DNA of 64,000 nt from contig NCIJ01000015.1 in assembly GCA_002282015.1 (NCBI GenBank), positions 1 to 64,000 on the forward strand, read 5' to 3'. Numbering within the stretch: the stretch's first letter is position 1; every line of letters starts with the position of its first letter. A model generated the notes under the pieces. That model was not told where the DNA came from and did not search any database. It worked only from the letters and a program-made list of their open reading frames with translations. The translations under genes were made by a program, and so were the position numbers. The stretch is from Sulfuricurvum sp. 17-40-25. Its GTDB lineage: Bacteria > Campylobacterota > Campylobacteria > Campylobacterales > Sulfurimonadaceae. This document shows, piece after piece, positions 54,951 through 64,000 of the stretch.

Positions 54951-55476
54951 TTATTGTTTTAAAATACGTGGAAGAGTGATTCCCTCTTGCCCTTGATACT
55001 TGCCACTTTTATCTTTATAGCTGGTTTCACACACTTCATCACCTTGTAAAAAGAGGACTTGTGCTATCCCCTCATTGGCATAGATTTTAGCAGGAAGCGG
55101 CGTAGTGTTAGAGATTTCAATCGTAATGTGTCCCTCGAACTCTGGCTCAAACGGGGTGACATTAACAATAATGCCACAGCGAGCATAGGTTGATTTACCC
55201 AAACAAATAGCGAGGACATCTCGGGGTATTTTAAAATACTCAACGGTCCGTGCCAATGCAAAGGAGTTGGGAGGGACGATACAAACATCACCGATAAAAT
55301 CAACAACATTCGCATCATCAAAATGTTTGGGATCAACAACAGTCGAATTAAGATTCGTAAAAATTTTAAATTCATTGACTAACGACGCCAAGACCTACTT
55401 GATCTTCACAAAAAGGGGTGATCATCCCCTCGTTTAATGCCATTTTTCGTATCCATCCGTCGCTTTTGAGACCCAT
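54951..55476 (-). pseudogene. dcd: dCTP deaminase gene with internal deletion
   Basis: Intact Dcd (about 187 residues) deaminates dCTP to dUTP. Here the first 29 or so codons (MGLKSDGWIRKMALNEG... to GVVS) are in one frame starting at ATG 55476 with GGAT upstream. From [16 protein letters not shown] onward the protein continues in another frame to 54951. The conserved YGLSSYGYDIRVG-type segment between them is missing. The length fits a deletion of 35 or 38 bases. The remaining part ([52 protein letters not shown]) is perfectly conserved, so the lesion is recent or an assembly artefact. A shortened product from TTG at 55391 is unlikely to work. Confidence 0.85.
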
Positions 55477-55509
55477 TGACTTATCCATTGTTAAAATATT
55501 TTGTGGTAG

Positions 55510-55515
55510 TATAAC
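55510..55515 (+). promoter_or_regulatory. -10 element for accB-accC
   Basis: TATAAC in GTAGTATAACAC, 36 bases before the accB ATG; ribosome site TAGGAG at 55535-55540. Confidence 0.5.
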
Positions 55516-55550
55516 ACATCTATTACCCTACTTTTAGGAGCCATTATCTT

Positions 55551-55997
55551 ATGGATATGAAACAAATTAAAAGCCTTTTGTCAGATTTTGATGCAAGTAG
55601 TTTATCGAAGTTAAAAATTACGCAAGAAGCATTTTCGATTGAACTTGAAAAGAGTACAGGTGCTGTTATGGCACCAATAGCAGCTGTTCAAGCTGCGGCT
55701 CCTGTTGCTGTATCAGCAGCTCCTTCTATTGTTGCTAGTGAGACACCGGTCCTAACTGGTGATGCAATTTTGTCACCGATGGTGGGAACGTTTTACTCAG
55801 CTCCGTCACCTGATTCAGCTCCATTTGTTAAAGTTGGTGAGCGTGTGAAAAAAGGTCAAGTTATCGCAGTATTAGAAGCGATGAAAATTATGAATGAGCT
55901 TGAAGCAGAATTTGACTGTAAAATACTCAGTGTTTTGATTTCAGATGGAGATGCTGTTGAATACGATATGCCACTTTTCGCGGTTGAGAAACTTTAA
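55551..55997 (+). CDS. accB: Biotin carboxyl carrier protein of acetyl-CoA carboxylase
   Basis: 148 residues. Carries biotin between AccC and the carboxyltransferase in fatty-acid synthesis. N-terminal helical part, an alanine/proline-rich linker (about 38-65), then the biotinyl domain with LSPMVGTFYSAPSPDSAPFV and the biotin lysine in EAMKIMNE (K112). TAGGAG precedes the ATG. accC starts two bases after the stop. Confidence 0.95.
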   Translation: MDMKQIKSLLSDFDASSLSKLKITQEAFSIELEKSTGAVMAPIAAVQAAAPVAVSAAPSIVASETPVLTGDAILSPMVGTFYSAPSPDSAPFVKVGERVKKGQVIAVLEAMKIMNELEAEFDCKILSVLISDGDAVEYDMPLFAVEKL

Positions 55998-55999
55998 TC

Positions 56000-57340
56000 A
56001 TGGCAGAAATTAAACGTATTCTTGTTGCAAACAGGGGCGAAATAGCTCTTCGAGCTATTCGCACAATAAAAGAGATGGGAAAGGAAGCAATTGCCGTTTA
56101 TTCAACAGCGGATAAAGATGCTTCTTATTTGAAACTTGCAGATGCAGCTATTTGTATCGGTGCAGCTCCAAGTTCACAAAGCTATTTGAATATCCCAGCT
56201 ATTATCTCTGCAGCAGAAATTAGTGGATGTGATGCCATATTCCCTGGATATGGATTTTTGAGTGAAAATCAACATTTTGTTGAGATCTGTACCCATCATG
56301 GGATCAAGTTTATCGGACCAACACCTGAAGTCATGGTGATGATGTCGGATAAGTCTAAAGCAAAAGACGTCATGATTGAAGCAGGCGTTCCTGTTGTTCC
56401 AGGTTCCGATGGTTCGATCAAAGATATCGCAGATGCAGCACAACGTGCAAAAGTAGTCGGCTATCCGGTTATTCTTAAAGCGGCAGCTGGCGGTGGCGGA
56501 CGTGGGATGCGTGTGGTAGAGGATGAAAGCTATCTTGAAAATGCTTTTTTAGCAGCAGAAGCAGAAGCGATTACCGCATTTGGTGATGGTACTATCTACA
56601 TGGAAAAATTCATTAAAAATCCACGTCATATCGAAGTACAGATCATTGCTGACAGTCATGGTAATGTGTTGCACATTGGCGAGCGTGATTGTTCGATGCA
56701 GCGTCGACACCAAAAATTAATTGAAGAATCTCCTGCAGTTGCTTTGACGCCAGAAATCCGGGCAGCTTTGCATGCTTCGGCTGTTCGTGCGACTAAATAC
56801 ATCAAGTATGAAGGTGCTGGAACGTTTGAGTATCTTTTGGATGCGGATAAAAATTTCTATTTTATGGAAATGAACACACGATTACAAGTAGAACATACTG
56901 TTTCTGAGATGGTAAGCGGTTTGGATTTAATCGAGATGATGATTCGTGTTGCGCAAGGTGAAGCTTTACCTGCGCAAGATGCGGTTGTCCTTTCAGGACA
57001 TTCGATCGAGTGCCGCATCACCGCAGAAGACCCTATCAAATTTTTGCCATGTCCTGGTAAAATCACGCAATGGATCGCTCCAGGTGGACGTAATATCCGT
57101 ATCGATACGCATGTCCATGCCAGTTATATCGTTCCACCAACCTATGATTCGATGATTGCAAAGTTAATTGTTTATGGAAAAGATCGTAATGATGCGATTG
57201 CACGTATGCATCGGGCACTTAGTGAATTTACGGTTACCGGGATCAAAACAACCATCCCTTTTCATCTAAAAATGATGGAGAATCCGGATTTTATTAACAA
57301 TGACTTCGATACAAAATACCTCGAAAATTATAACGGCTGA
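56000..57340 (+). CDS. accC: Biotin carboxylase subunit of acetyl-CoA carboxylase
   Basis: 446 residues, the normal AccC length. It carboxylates biotin on AccB with bicarbonate and ATP. ILVANRGEIALRAIRTIKEMG, the ATP-grasp loop KAAAGGGGRGMR, ERDCSMQRRHQKLIEE and EMNTRLQVEHTVSEMV (catalytic glutamates and arginine) are all present. It forms an operon with accB. Confidence 0.97.
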   Translation: MAEIKRILVANRGEIALRAIRTIKEMGKEAIAVYSTADKDASYLKLADAAICIGAAPSSQSYLNIPAIISAAEISGCDAIFPGYGFLSENQHFVEICTHHGIKFIGPTPEVMVMMSDKSKAKDVMIEAGVPVVPGSDGSIKDIADAAQRAKVVGYPVILKAAAGGGGRGMRVVEDESYLENAFLAAEAEAITAFGDGTIYMEKFIKNPRHIEVQIIADSHGNVLHIGERDCSMQRRHQKLIEESPAVALTPEIRAALHASAVRATKYIKYEGAGTFEYLLDADKNFYFMEMNTRLQVEHTVSEMVSGLDLIEMMIRVAQGEALPAQDAVVLSGHSIECRITAEDPIKFLPCPGKITQWIAPGGRNIRIDTHVHASYIVPPTYDSMIAKLIVYGKDRNDAIARMHRALSEFTVTGIKTTIPFHLKMMENPDFINNDFDTKYLENYNG

Positions 57341-57350
57341 TTGCCGTTAT
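57330..57350 (+). terminator. Hairpin at the end of accC
   Basis: ATAACGGC and GCCGTTAT form a perfect 8-bp stem with a 5-base loop that includes the accC stop codon. The downstream tract is T-rich but interrupted (TCACCTCTAATTTCTTTT), so termination is probable rather than certain. Confidence 0.5.
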
Positions 57351-57461
57351 TCACCTCTAATTTCTTTTCATTAAATATTTTATTTATTTATTTATACAAT
57401 TTTTATGCTTTTACGGTAGGATACTCTTTAGTTGGGTAATTTTACTTAAAAAAGGGAAGCC

Positions 57462-59597
57462 ATGATGAACAATATGAGCATTGGACAAAAAGTACATATT
57501 CCGTTGATTGTATCAATCGGAATAGGATTTATTATTGTATTGATCAATTATTTTATTTCAGTGAGTGAAATAAAAGACAATGTTTATGAGACTCAAGCCA
57601 AAGAGATGAAAACGGTATTTGAAGAAGCATTGGACTCGAAGAAAAATGTTGGTATTACCAATGCGATTAGTATTGCAACCAATGCCGGAGTAGTTAATGG
57701 TTTAGCCAGTGGCGATCGTCAACAGACTCTTGGAAGTTTAAAATCACTTTCCAAAGAGTTTAAAGAAAATACTAAATTTGGTAATATTAAAATTCATGTA
57801 CACGATAAAGATGTGCACAGTTTTATACGCGTATGGAAACCGGAAAAATTCGGTGATGACTTATCGGGTTTTCGTAAAACTATTCTTGCGGTAAAAGAGA
57901 CTAGAAAGCCTTTAGTAGCTATAGAAGTTGGTAATGCAGGGATGGAGCTTCGGGGGATTGCACCGGTAATCTCAGGAGGTACTTACTTAGGTTCCATTGA
58001 GTTCATGCAAGGGCTTAATTCGGTAATTAAGGATTTGAAAAAGAACTTTGATACGGATTTGATTGTTGCATTGGATAATAAGTACTTGGATACTGCAAAC
58101 GAGTTAAAAGGCAAGCCAAAAATTGGGGAGAAGTTAACCCTTGCTGTCAAAGAAGACGTGATTGATAAAGAACTGATGCAAGAATTGGCCGAAGCTAAAT
58201 TTGATCCACAAGCAAAATCATTTACGACCTCAAACTTCTATGTTACCTTGATTCCAATCAATGATTTTTCTGGAGAAAAGGTAGGGTATGCTTTTTCAGC
58301 CAAAAAGCTTGATATAGTAGAAGCGATTATCAATGAGTCTGAAAACTCTTTGTTACGCCAAGTTGTGATTATGTCTGTTGTTGATGTGATTATATTGTTG
58401 TTACTTATTTCAATTATTCGCAAGGTTGTCACTTCTCCGATAGAAAACCTTGATACTATTGCTCGGGAACTTGCAGCGGGTGATGCTGATCTGACTAAGA
58501 GAATCAGTATAAACTCAAATGATGAAATTGGGCAAGCAGCAAAAAGTTTTAATGTCTTTATTGATAAAGTTCAAAAAATTGCTCTGGAAGCAGAAGATCA
58601 CGCAAAAGAAGCAATGGATGCCAAAGGGCAATCAGAGAAGCAGTTGCAAAAGAATGAAGTATCCATTGCGCTTGCTCATGAGATGATTGGTGGAACGATT
58701 GATAATGCAGGAAGCTTGCGCACCAGCTTGGAGAGAAGTATTCAAGACTTAAATGGAGTCAATATCCTGAATGAAGAGACAGGTGAAGTTGTTGAGAAGG
58801 TAAATACACAAACCGATGAGATCATGACCAGTATTGCGAACATTACGGAAATGATTAATGATTCACGTGCCAATTCAGAGCAATTGACACATAATGTCAG
58901 TGAGATTTCGAACGTTATAACCTTAATTAAAGATATCTCGGATCAAACCAACTTGTTGGCATTGAATGCGGCTATTGAAGCTGCACGAGCAGGGGAACAT
59001 GGACGTGGATTCGCGGTTGTTGCAGATGAAGTACGAAAACTTGCTGAACGAACGCAAAAAGCAACGAGCGAAGTAGAAGCAAACATTAGCGTACTGAAAC
59101 AAAACTCGATTGGGATGTTAGAAAACAGTGAACGCGTCGAAGTCTATGCTACTGATTCAACACGACGTTTGGATGAGTTTAAACAGATTATGTCTCATAT
59201 GATAGGCAATGTCGAGAAAATTAAAGGTGATAATCAAACAGTCAGTTATGGGATCTTTACCAACATGGCAAAACTCGATCATATGATCTTTAAAGCCAAT
59301 GCCTATGAAGTAGGTTTTGATGGCAAGTCAAAGAGTGAGTTCACCGATCATCATTCATGCGCTCTTGGTAAGTGGTATGAGCAGGGAGATGGTAAGGCTA
59401 TCTTCGGAAAATCCAATGCCTATAGTCGTTTAGCAGAACCGCATAAAAAAGTACATGATGAAATTCATAAAGCAATAGGATTGTTGAAAAAAGAGTCGAC
59501 GGTGAAAAGTGATAAAGAGATTGTTGATTGTTTTAAAGAGGCTGAAAAAGCAAGTAAAGAGTTGTTTACGGTGTTAAATGAAATAGTAGAAAGTTAA
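57462..59597 (+). CDS. Methyl-accepting chemotaxis protein with Cache-type sensor and CZB domain
   Basis: 711 residues. TM1 at about 13-33, a periplasmic Cache-like sensor (about 40-285, with [24 protein letters not shown] as in double-Cache/CHASE-type receptors), TM2 at about 300-320, HAMP ([23 protein letters not shown]), and the conserved signalling tip [28 protein letters not shown]. The C-terminus is a chemoreceptor zinc-binding (CZB) domain: [26 protein letters not shown] and [12 protein letters not shown] provide the His/Cys zinc ligands. CZB receptors respond to hypochlorite or zinc in other bacteria. Preceded by AAGGGAAG and transcribed alone. Confidence 0.9.
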   Translation: MMNNMSIGQKVHIPLIVSIGIGFIIVLINYFISVSEIKDNVYETQAKEMKTVFEEALDSKKNVGITNAISIATNAGVVNGLASGDRQQTLGSLKSLSKEFKENTKFGNIKIHVHDKDVHSFIRVWKPEKFGDDLSGFRKTILAVKETRKPLVAIEVGNAGMELRGIAPVISGGTYLGSIEFMQGLNSVIKDLKKNFDTDLIVALDNKYLDTANELKGKPKIGEKLTLAVKEDVIDKELMQELAEAKFDPQAKSFTTSNFYVTLIPINDFSGEKVGYAFSAKKLDIVEAIINESENSLLRQVVIMSVVDVIILLLLISIIRKVVTSPIENLDTIARELAAGDADLTKRISINSNDEIGQAAKSFNVFIDKVQKIALEAEDHAKEAMDAKGQSEKQLQKNEVSIALAHEMIGGTIDNAGSLRTSLERSIQDLNGVNILNEETGEVVEKVNTQTDEIMTSIANITEMINDSRANSEQLTHNVSEISNVITLIKDISDQTNLLALNAAIEAARAGEHGRGFAVVADEVRKLAERTQKATSEVEANISVLKQNSIGMLENSERVEVYATDSTRRLDEFKQIMSHMIGNVEKIKGDNQTVSYGIFTNMAKLDHMIFKANAYEVGFDGKSKSEFTDHHSCALGKWYEQGDGKAIFGKSNAYSRLAEPHKKVHDEIHKAIGLLKKESTVKSDKEIVDCFKEAEKASKELFTVLNEIVES

Positions 59598-59615
59598 ATC
59601 AGGTAATACTTCCCA

Positions 59616-60449
59616 TTAGGGAAGTCGAAGGACTTTTATCTCTGCGCTGAGACGCAGCCTGGTAAAATAATCATTTAATACTTGATTGCGTTTTTCCCCC
59701 ATAATTGTATTGGTAATTTGAGGACGTACTGAATCTAAATTTTCAGTGATTAGATTTTGTTTATCTTTCATGTAAAAACTCATAAAACTATTCTTTCCAT
59801 TGGGCAAAATTGGTCCAAATTTCCCCACCTCTATTTTATTTAAGATTTGTGATAGCTGCGGATTGATGTTTTTAGTAGGGATGTTTTCATCTTTGGTGGT
59901 GATGTCGGGGATATTACGCATGGGGTCATCAATCTTGGCTTGTAGCACTTCAGCTGAAGAGGCAATATAGGTTGTAACGGTATAACTGTCAGGATGTGAG
60001 AACTCATCAAGATGCAGTTGATAATATTCGGCTTCTTCTGCAGGTGTTGGTTGGGCCATTTTGGAAAAAGCAATACTGCTGTAGAGTTTTTGGCCGCGTA
60101 TGCTTTCTTCAATTCTAGCTTTCAATTCACTTTCGTTGATTCCGCGGGCGGTTTGCATGGCATCTATGAGTTGCTCAACAGAGAGATTATTTTGCTTGGC
60201 CATTCTCTCCATCTCTTCTTTTATTTCTGAAGCGCTAACCGAGATCTTTTTTTCTTGTGCTTCTAGTTGCTCGAGTTTTTTTCGAATAAGAGTATCCGCA
60301 CTTTTAGTAGCATCGGTTCCGCTTAGTTTCATTTCTTGAGTGATTTCATACAAAGTGATCGGACTGTTTTTGACCAAGACAGCGACGCCGCCGACTGGGG
60401 CACCAAAAGCAAAGGTCAGTAATAATGACGATAGGACGAGTGAACGCAT
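59616..60449 (-). CDS. SurA/PEB4-like periplasmic chaperone (PPIase family)
   Basis: About 277 residues. Cleavable-type signal peptide (RSLVLSSLLLTFAFGAPVGG), then the SurA N-terminal fold starting VAVLVKNSPITLYEI, helical DTLIRKKLEQLEAQEKKI, and a parvulin-like insert (HPDSYTVTTYIASS ... GKFGPILPNGKNSF). It should help outer-membrane proteins fold. ATG at 60449 with AAGGAG five bases upstream is preferred to TTG at 60452. The parvulin domain is short, so isomerase activity is uncertain. Confidence 0.83.
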   Translation of the reverse strand: MRSLVLSSLLLTFAFGAPVGGVAVLVKNSPITLYEITQEMKLSGTDATKSADTLIRKKLEQLEAQEKKISVSASEIKEEMERMAKQNNLSVEQLIDAMQTARGINESELKARIEESIRGQKLYSSIAFSKMAQPTPAEEAEYYQLHLDEFSHPDSYTVTTYIASSAEVLQAKIDDPMRNIPDITTKDENIPTKNINPQLSQILNKIEVGKFGPILPNGKNSFMSFYMKDKQNLITENLDSVRPQITNTIMGEKRNQVLNDYFTRLRLSAEIKVLRLP

Positions 60450-60535
60450 CAAAGCTCCTTGAGATAATGGCCTATTTTACCCGCATTTAACCTAGTCTTA
60501 ACTAAAATTCGTCAATTGTAAAAAAGGATTTTCTC

Positions 60536-61918
60536 ATGGTAGTCACACGCTTCGCCCCTAGTCCGACAGGATATTTACATATCGGAGGTCTTCGTACGGC
60601 TTTGTTGAGCTATTTATGGGCGCGTAAAAATAATGGAACTTTTTTATTGCGTATTGAAGATACCGATTTTAGTCGAAATGATGAAGCGGCGGCATTGGCA
60701 ATCGTAGAAGCTTTTAAATGGGTTGGTTTACAGCATGATGGAGCTATTGAATATCAATCAAGCCGTCTTGAGATTTACAAACAGCATATCCAGAAGCTTT
60801 TAGATGAGGGCAAAGCTTATAAGTGCTATATGTCCAAAGAAGAACTTGAAGCTCTTCGTGAAGAACAAACACAGCGTAAAGAACGTCCGAAGTATGACAA
60901 TCGTTATCGTGACTTTACAGGTACTCCCCCAGAAGGCAGAGAAGCGGTTGTCCGTATCAAAGCACCATTAGAGGGAAGTATAACCGTACATGACGGCGTC
61001 AAAGGGGATGTGGTTTTTAATGTACATGACATTCTCGATGATTTTATCATAGCACGTTCGGATGGTACGCCTACGTATAATTTTGTGGTTGCAGTGGATG
61101 ATGCCTTAATGGGGGTTACGGATGTCATTCGCGGGGATGATCATCTCTCTAATACTCCAAAACAAATCGTTGTGTATCAAGCGTTTGGATTTCCTGTTCC
61201 GAAGTTTTTCCATGTACCGATGATCCATAACCATGATGGTAAAAAACTGTCAAAACGTGATGGTGCTACTGATGTAATGGCGTATAAAACGATGGGGTAT
61301 ACACCGCAGAGCTTATTGAACTTTTTGGTTCGATTGGGATGGAGTCATGGAGATCAGGAGATATTTTCGATGGCCGAAATGCTGGAACTGTTTGATCCTA
61401 GTGATATTAATCGTTCTGCATCCGTTTACAATGTTGAAAAACTTGATTGGCTAAATGGTCATTATCTCAAAAACATGAGTAATGAACAATTGTGCGAATT
61501 GCTTGAGTTTCATGGTGTGATGTTGATCAGTCATGACAAGCGGGAAATTTTACTCGATGCGGTCAAAGAGCGTGCTAAGACTTTAGCTGAGATGGCAATG
61601 CTTATCAGCGAGATATTGGTCAAACCTGCAGCTTTTGAGGAAGCGGTTTTGAAAAAAGGGTATAAAGAGGACAGTAAAGAAGTCCTCGAGAAGTTTTGTG
61701 TAGCACTAAAGGCGGCACAAGAGCTTCATTTACCGAGCGATTATCATCATGTGATGGAAAGTGTTGTGACTGAAATGGGAATCGGTTTTGGGAAAATTGG
61801 ACAGCCTCTTCGTATTGCCTTGCTGGGTAAACTGTCAGGACCTGGTCTTGACAGCGTTATGGCGATTATCGGTGTTGACGAAACACTGGCGCGTATTAAT
61901 ACACTAATCTCATACTGA
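60536..61918 (+). CDS. gltX: Glutamyl-tRNA synthetase
   Basis: 460 residues. Charges tRNA-Glu (and in this phylum one paralogue may serve tRNA-Gln). Class I motifs: APSPTGYLHIGGLRTAL (HIGG at 15-18) and KKLSKRDGATD (KMSKS equivalent). RIEDTDFSRN and VIRGDDHLSNTPKQ also match. AAAAAGGA precedes the ATG. Campylobacterota often have two GltX proteins; which one this is cannot be settled here. The end overlaps convergent mqnA by nine bases. Confidence 0.95.
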   Translation: MVVTRFAPSPTGYLHIGGLRTALLSYLWARKNNGTFLLRIEDTDFSRNDEAAALAIVEAFKWVGLQHDGAIEYQSSRLEIYKQHIQKLLDEGKAYKCYMSKEELEALREEQTQRKERPKYDNRYRDFTGTPPEGREAVVRIKAPLEGSITVHDGVKGDVVFNVHDILDDFIIARSDGTPTYNFVVAVDDALMGVTDVIRGDDHLSNTPKQIVVYQAFGFPVPKFFHVPMIHNHDGKKLSKRDGATDVMAYKTMGYTPQSLLNFLVRLGWSHGDQEIFSMAEMLELFDPSDINRSASVYNVEKLDWLNGHYLKNMSNEQLCELLEFHGVMLISHDKREILLDAVKERAKTLAEMAMLISEILVKPAAFEEAVLKKGYKEDSKEVLEKFCVALKAAQELHLPSDYHHVMESVVTEMGIGFGKIGQPLRIALLGKLSGPGLDSVMAIIGVDETLARINTLISY

Positions 61919-62602
61919 GGTATATCGGATGGTTCCCAATGAGGGAACCAATCTTTTTGTCTTTGCTTCCTTCATAAACCGCTTTAACCCCCGTTTTTCT
62001 TGCTCACCGATACGATAGGTTATGTGTTGTAAATAAAACTGTAGTTGCTCAGGGGTGAGATTACTTTTAGTAGCGCTTGCTTTTAATATGTAGTAGGGGA
62101 TTTTGACAGGATAACGGATAAAGGCACGGCTTAGGCGTTTGAGTTCGTCGTTGTGATGGTGGGTACATAGTAAGGCAAAGACAAAGGGTAAAGCGGTTTG
62201 TTCATACCAGACCTGTGCCAAGTCAATCGATTCTCCTCCGCTGTAATAATAACGCAAGGCTTTATCTCCGATCAGTACCTCTCCCTCAATATCCAACACT
62301 TGCGCCAGTAAATTCGAGGTTGCGGAAGCCGTATCGTCTTTATGAAAATTACTTGGCAAAGACAAAACGCTTAGGACACTTTTTTTGGCGACGATTCCAA
62401 TGTTGAAATGTTTGCAGTGACGCGCAGTGATACTCGAGATAAAAGCGGCATCTATTCGTCGTGCGGCGAATGATTGATTCAGGGTTGATGGGACCCCTTT
62501 ATGGTAGTTCAAGCTTTGATGGACTTTGAGTGTTTTGGCGTAACGTTTCATAAAAACGTGAAACGGTAAGAGGTTTAAAAAATCAATTTTTCCAAAAATC
62601 AC
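61910..62602 (-). CDS. mqnA: Chorismate dehydratase, futalosine pathway (MqnA)
   Basis: About 230 residues. First committed enzyme of the futalosine route to menaquinone, the route used by Campylobacterota. IFGKIDFLNLLPFHVFMKRY at the N-terminus is diagnostic, with FAARRIDAAFISSITAR, a VLSVLSLPS segment and LIGDKALRYYYS. I chose GTG at 62602, with AAAAGG upstream, because family members start at IFGKID; an in-frame ATG at 62623 has no ribosome site. Confidence 0.88.
   Translation of the reverse strand: MIFGKIDFLNLLPFHVFMKRYAKTLKVHQSLNYHKGVPSTLNQSFAARRIDAAFISSITARHCKHFNIGIVAKKSVLSVLSLPSNFHKDDTASATSNLLAQVLDIEGEVLIGDKALRYYYSGGESIDLAQVWYEQTALPFVFALLCTHHHNDELKRLSRAFIRYPVKIPYYILKASATKSNLTPEQLQFYLQHITYRIGEQEKRGLKRFMKEAKTKRLVPSLGTIRYTSV
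61931..61960 (+). terminator. Intrinsic terminator of gltX inside the 3' end of mqnA
   Basis: GGTTCCC and GGGAACC form a perfect 7-bp stem with a 5-base loop 12 bases after the gltX stop, followed by AATCTTTTTG. It lies within the coding part of the convergent mqnA gene. Confidence 0.6.
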
Positions 62603-62668
62603 ACTAAAGACCTTTTCATACAAGAGGTGCTATTATACTAAATTACAATGCTATTTAGAGGTATTTTT

Positions 62669-62890
62669 ATGATAACTGTAGAATTTTTAGGGCCGATTCA
62701 AAAGCCTGTTTTGAACATGGAAGCGTCTACGTTGCATGATGTTGCACGTGTGTTAAAAGAAGATGCCCAAATGGGAGAATGGATTGACAGCTGTGCGGTT
62801 GCGGTGAACGATACTTTGGTCTCATCACTGGACACGGTTCTAAAAAACGGCGATAAAGTCTCTCTTTTACCTCCGGTATGTGGAGGATGA
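62669..62890 (+). CDS. moaD: Molybdopterin synthase small subunit
   Basis: 73 residues with a ubiquitin-like fold, ending in PPVCGG; the C-terminal Gly-Gly is thiocarboxylated to donate sulfur in molybdopterin synthesis. ATG at 62669 is favoured by AGAGG upstream over the ATG at 62648. It lies just upstream of moaE. Confidence 0.9.
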   Translation: MITVEFLGPIQKPVLNMEASTLHDVARVLKEDAQMGEWIDSCAVAVNDTLVSSLDTVLKNGDKVSLLPPVCGG

Positions 62891-62892
62891 AC

Positions 62893-63339
62893 ATGGTAGA
62901 GCTTTACGATGGAGCGTTAAATGTTCCTGAGGTTTTGACCCGTTGGTACGCGCAAGAATCGACCAGTAATTACGGTGCCTACATTCCCTTTGTAGGAACG
63001 GTTCGTGATGAGGGAGGAATCGAAGGTTTGAGTTTTGATGTGTATGAACCAATCTTACAAAGCTGGTTTGACGCTTGGGTGAGCAAAGTGGCTCCTTTGG
63101 GAGCAACACTCAAAATGGCACACAGTCGTGGTGATGTTTTGCTCCATGAATCATCCTATATTGCAGCCGTATTTTCTCCCAAGCGACGTGTGGCACTTGA
63201 GACGATCGAAGCATTTGTGGAAGATTTCAAAGCTTCTGCCCCTATCTGGAAGTACGATCTTATAAACGGTGACCGTATCTATGCACGTGAACGCTCAACA
63301 GCGATTGCAGGTGCTGGAATATTAGGAGCAAAATCATGA
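62893..63339 (+). CDS. moaE: Molybdopterin synthase catalytic subunit
   Basis: About 148 residues. YIPFVGTVRDEGG, LSFDVYEPILQSWFDAW, MAHSRGDVLLHE and APIWKYDLINGD (catalytic lysine region) match MoaE. ATG at 62893 has GGAGG six bases upstream and begins two bases after the moaD stop. The stop overlaps the moeA start (ATGA). Confidence 0.93.
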   Translation: MVELYDGALNVPEVLTRWYAQESTSNYGAYIPFVGTVRDEGGIEGLSFDVYEPILQSWFDAWVSKVAPLGATLKMAHSRGDVLLHESSYIAAVFSPKRRVALETIEAFVEDFKASAPIWKYDLINGDRIYARERSTAIAGAGILGAKS

Positions 63340-64000
63340 TATCGTACGAAACATCCCAAAATATGATCAGCCTTTTACCTGTGGGTGCATTGAGAAGTGA
63401 ACGTGTCTTTTTGAGTGCTGCACTAGGGCGTGTATTGGCTCAAGACATTGTGGCACAAGAAGACTATCCAACACATCCTACCTCGGCAATGGATGGATAT
63501 GCAGTGGTTCATACCGATTTTGCACAGCATAAGGCGCTTGGAATTTTGGGAGATAACCCTGCCGGAGCAGATGAAGTGGCTCAAGTAGAAAGTGGTATCT
63601 GTATCAAAACGTTTACGGGTTCATTGATGCCACTTGGTTCTGATACCCTTATCCCTATTGAAAATGTGACGGTCAAAGAGGGTGTGATACAAATCGATAA
63701 ACCCGTTCCCTTTGGATTTGCGGTACGTCCAGTGGGTGAGAACTATCGAAAAGATGAGGTTTTGATTTCACGTGGAACGACGCTGGGCTTTGCTGAGATT
63801 GGAGTACTAGCCGGGATCAATCATGTTATGGTTTCGGTTGCTCAACGTCCAAGAGTAAGTGTCATTGCAACGGGAAGTGAGCTACTGGATATCGGTGAGA
63901 ATGCACGCAATGTTGGACAGATCCGAAGTTCTAATAGTTACACACTTCAAGCATTGGTTGAGCAATTAGGCGGGGAATGTGTTCAAATGGGGATTGTAGG
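63336..64000 (+). CDS. moeA: Molybdopterin molybdenumtransferase, 3' end outside window
   Basis: Open from ATG at 63336 to the right edge (about 221 codons seen). It inserts molybdenum into molybdopterin. SYETSQNMISLL, PTSAMDGYAV, IKTFTGSLMPLGSDTLIPIEN, RPVGENYRKDEVL and the start of the MoCF-binding domain VSVIATGSELLDIG are typical. Coupled to moaE; together with moaD this is a molybdenum cofactor operon. Confidence 0.93.
   Translation, partial: MISYETSQNMISLLPVGALRSERVFLSAALGRVLAQDIVAQEDYPTHPTSAMDGYAVVHTDFAQHKALGILGDNPAGADEVAQVESGICIKTFTGSLMPLGSDTLIPIENVTVKEGVIQIDKPVPFGFAVRPVGENYRKDEVLISRGTTLGFAEIGVLAGINHVMVSVAQRPRVSVIATGSELLDIGENARNVGQIRSSNSYTLQALVEQLGGECVQMGIV

Noticed and set aside
59608-59625. 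Hairpin ACTTCCC/GGGAAGT between the chemoreceptor and the chaperone gene
   Set aside because: Perfect 7-bp stem but no T-run on either side, and it overlaps the chaperone stop codon; not strong enough to call a terminator.

Overview
The window looks like chromosomal DNA of a Campylobacterota (Epsilonproteobacteria) member, most likely a free-living Sulfuricurvum/Sulfurimonas-type organism. The reasons are the Campylobacter-style pgl protein N-glycosylation genes, a futalosine-pathway MqnA, a SurA/PEB4-like periplasmic chaperone, many GGDEF/PAS/chemoreceptor signalling proteins, a moderately AT-rich composition, and promoters with a TATAAT box behind T-rich upstream DNA. The genus is inferred; no 16S gene is present.

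Layout. 1-714: decayed left edge with two gene remnants (one the C-terminus of an ArsC-family protein) and a short non-coding stretch carrying five regularly alternating GTCTATA motifs. 689-9288: M15 peptidase, PAS-GGDEF cyclase, two linked unknown genes, a histidine kinase with a response regulator that is frameshifted, an unknown protein with a nuclease-like signature, and an MBL-fold hydrolase. 9368-9788: four minus-strand tRNA genes (Gly, Leu, Cys, Ser in transcription order) with an intrinsic terminator after the first. 9943-13803: ilvD and a membrane GGDEF-EAL protein.

13792-49363 is the centrepiece: about 35 genes all on the minus strand, mostly overlapping or a few bases apart, beginning with metK and ending with pglB and pglF. 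In transcription order it holds a nonulosonic-acid-type module (LegB, LegC, NeuD-like, NeuB-like, PtmF-like, a fused SpsF-CBS-PtmE nucleotidyltransferase, an aminomutase-like transaminase, a PtmA-like SDR); a Wzx flippase; an unusual cassette (HpcH/HpaI aldolase, KdsB-like cytidylyltransferase, methyltransferase, SGNH-like protein, 2-hydroxyacid dehydrogenase, epimerase, cyclase-family hydrolase, HAD phosphatase) that could make a CMP-activated keto-deoxy acid; a CDP-glucose branch (rfbF, frameshifted rfbG, two transaminases, RmlC-like cupin, methyltransferase); and the bacillosamine/N-glycan core genes (PglA-, PglC-, PglE-, PglB- and PglF-like, with a hexapeptide acyltransferase in the PglD position). 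No Wzy polymerase is recognisable, so a short glycan moved en bloc to protein by PglB is a reasonable reading.

49425-64000: Na/phosphate symporter, methyltransferase and asparagine synthetase, two tandem GAF proteins, a DUF465 protein, a dcd gene broken by an internal deletion, accB-accC, a CZB-type chemoreceptor, a SurA-like chaperone, gltX, mqnA, and moaD-moaE-moeA (moeA runs off the right edge).

Three otherwise normal genes (response regulator, rfbG, dcd) carry small frame-breaking lesions. Two are one-base contractions of short homopolymers, so sequencing or assembly error should be excluded before treating them as biology. All family assignments come from reading motifs and gene order; no database search was run.
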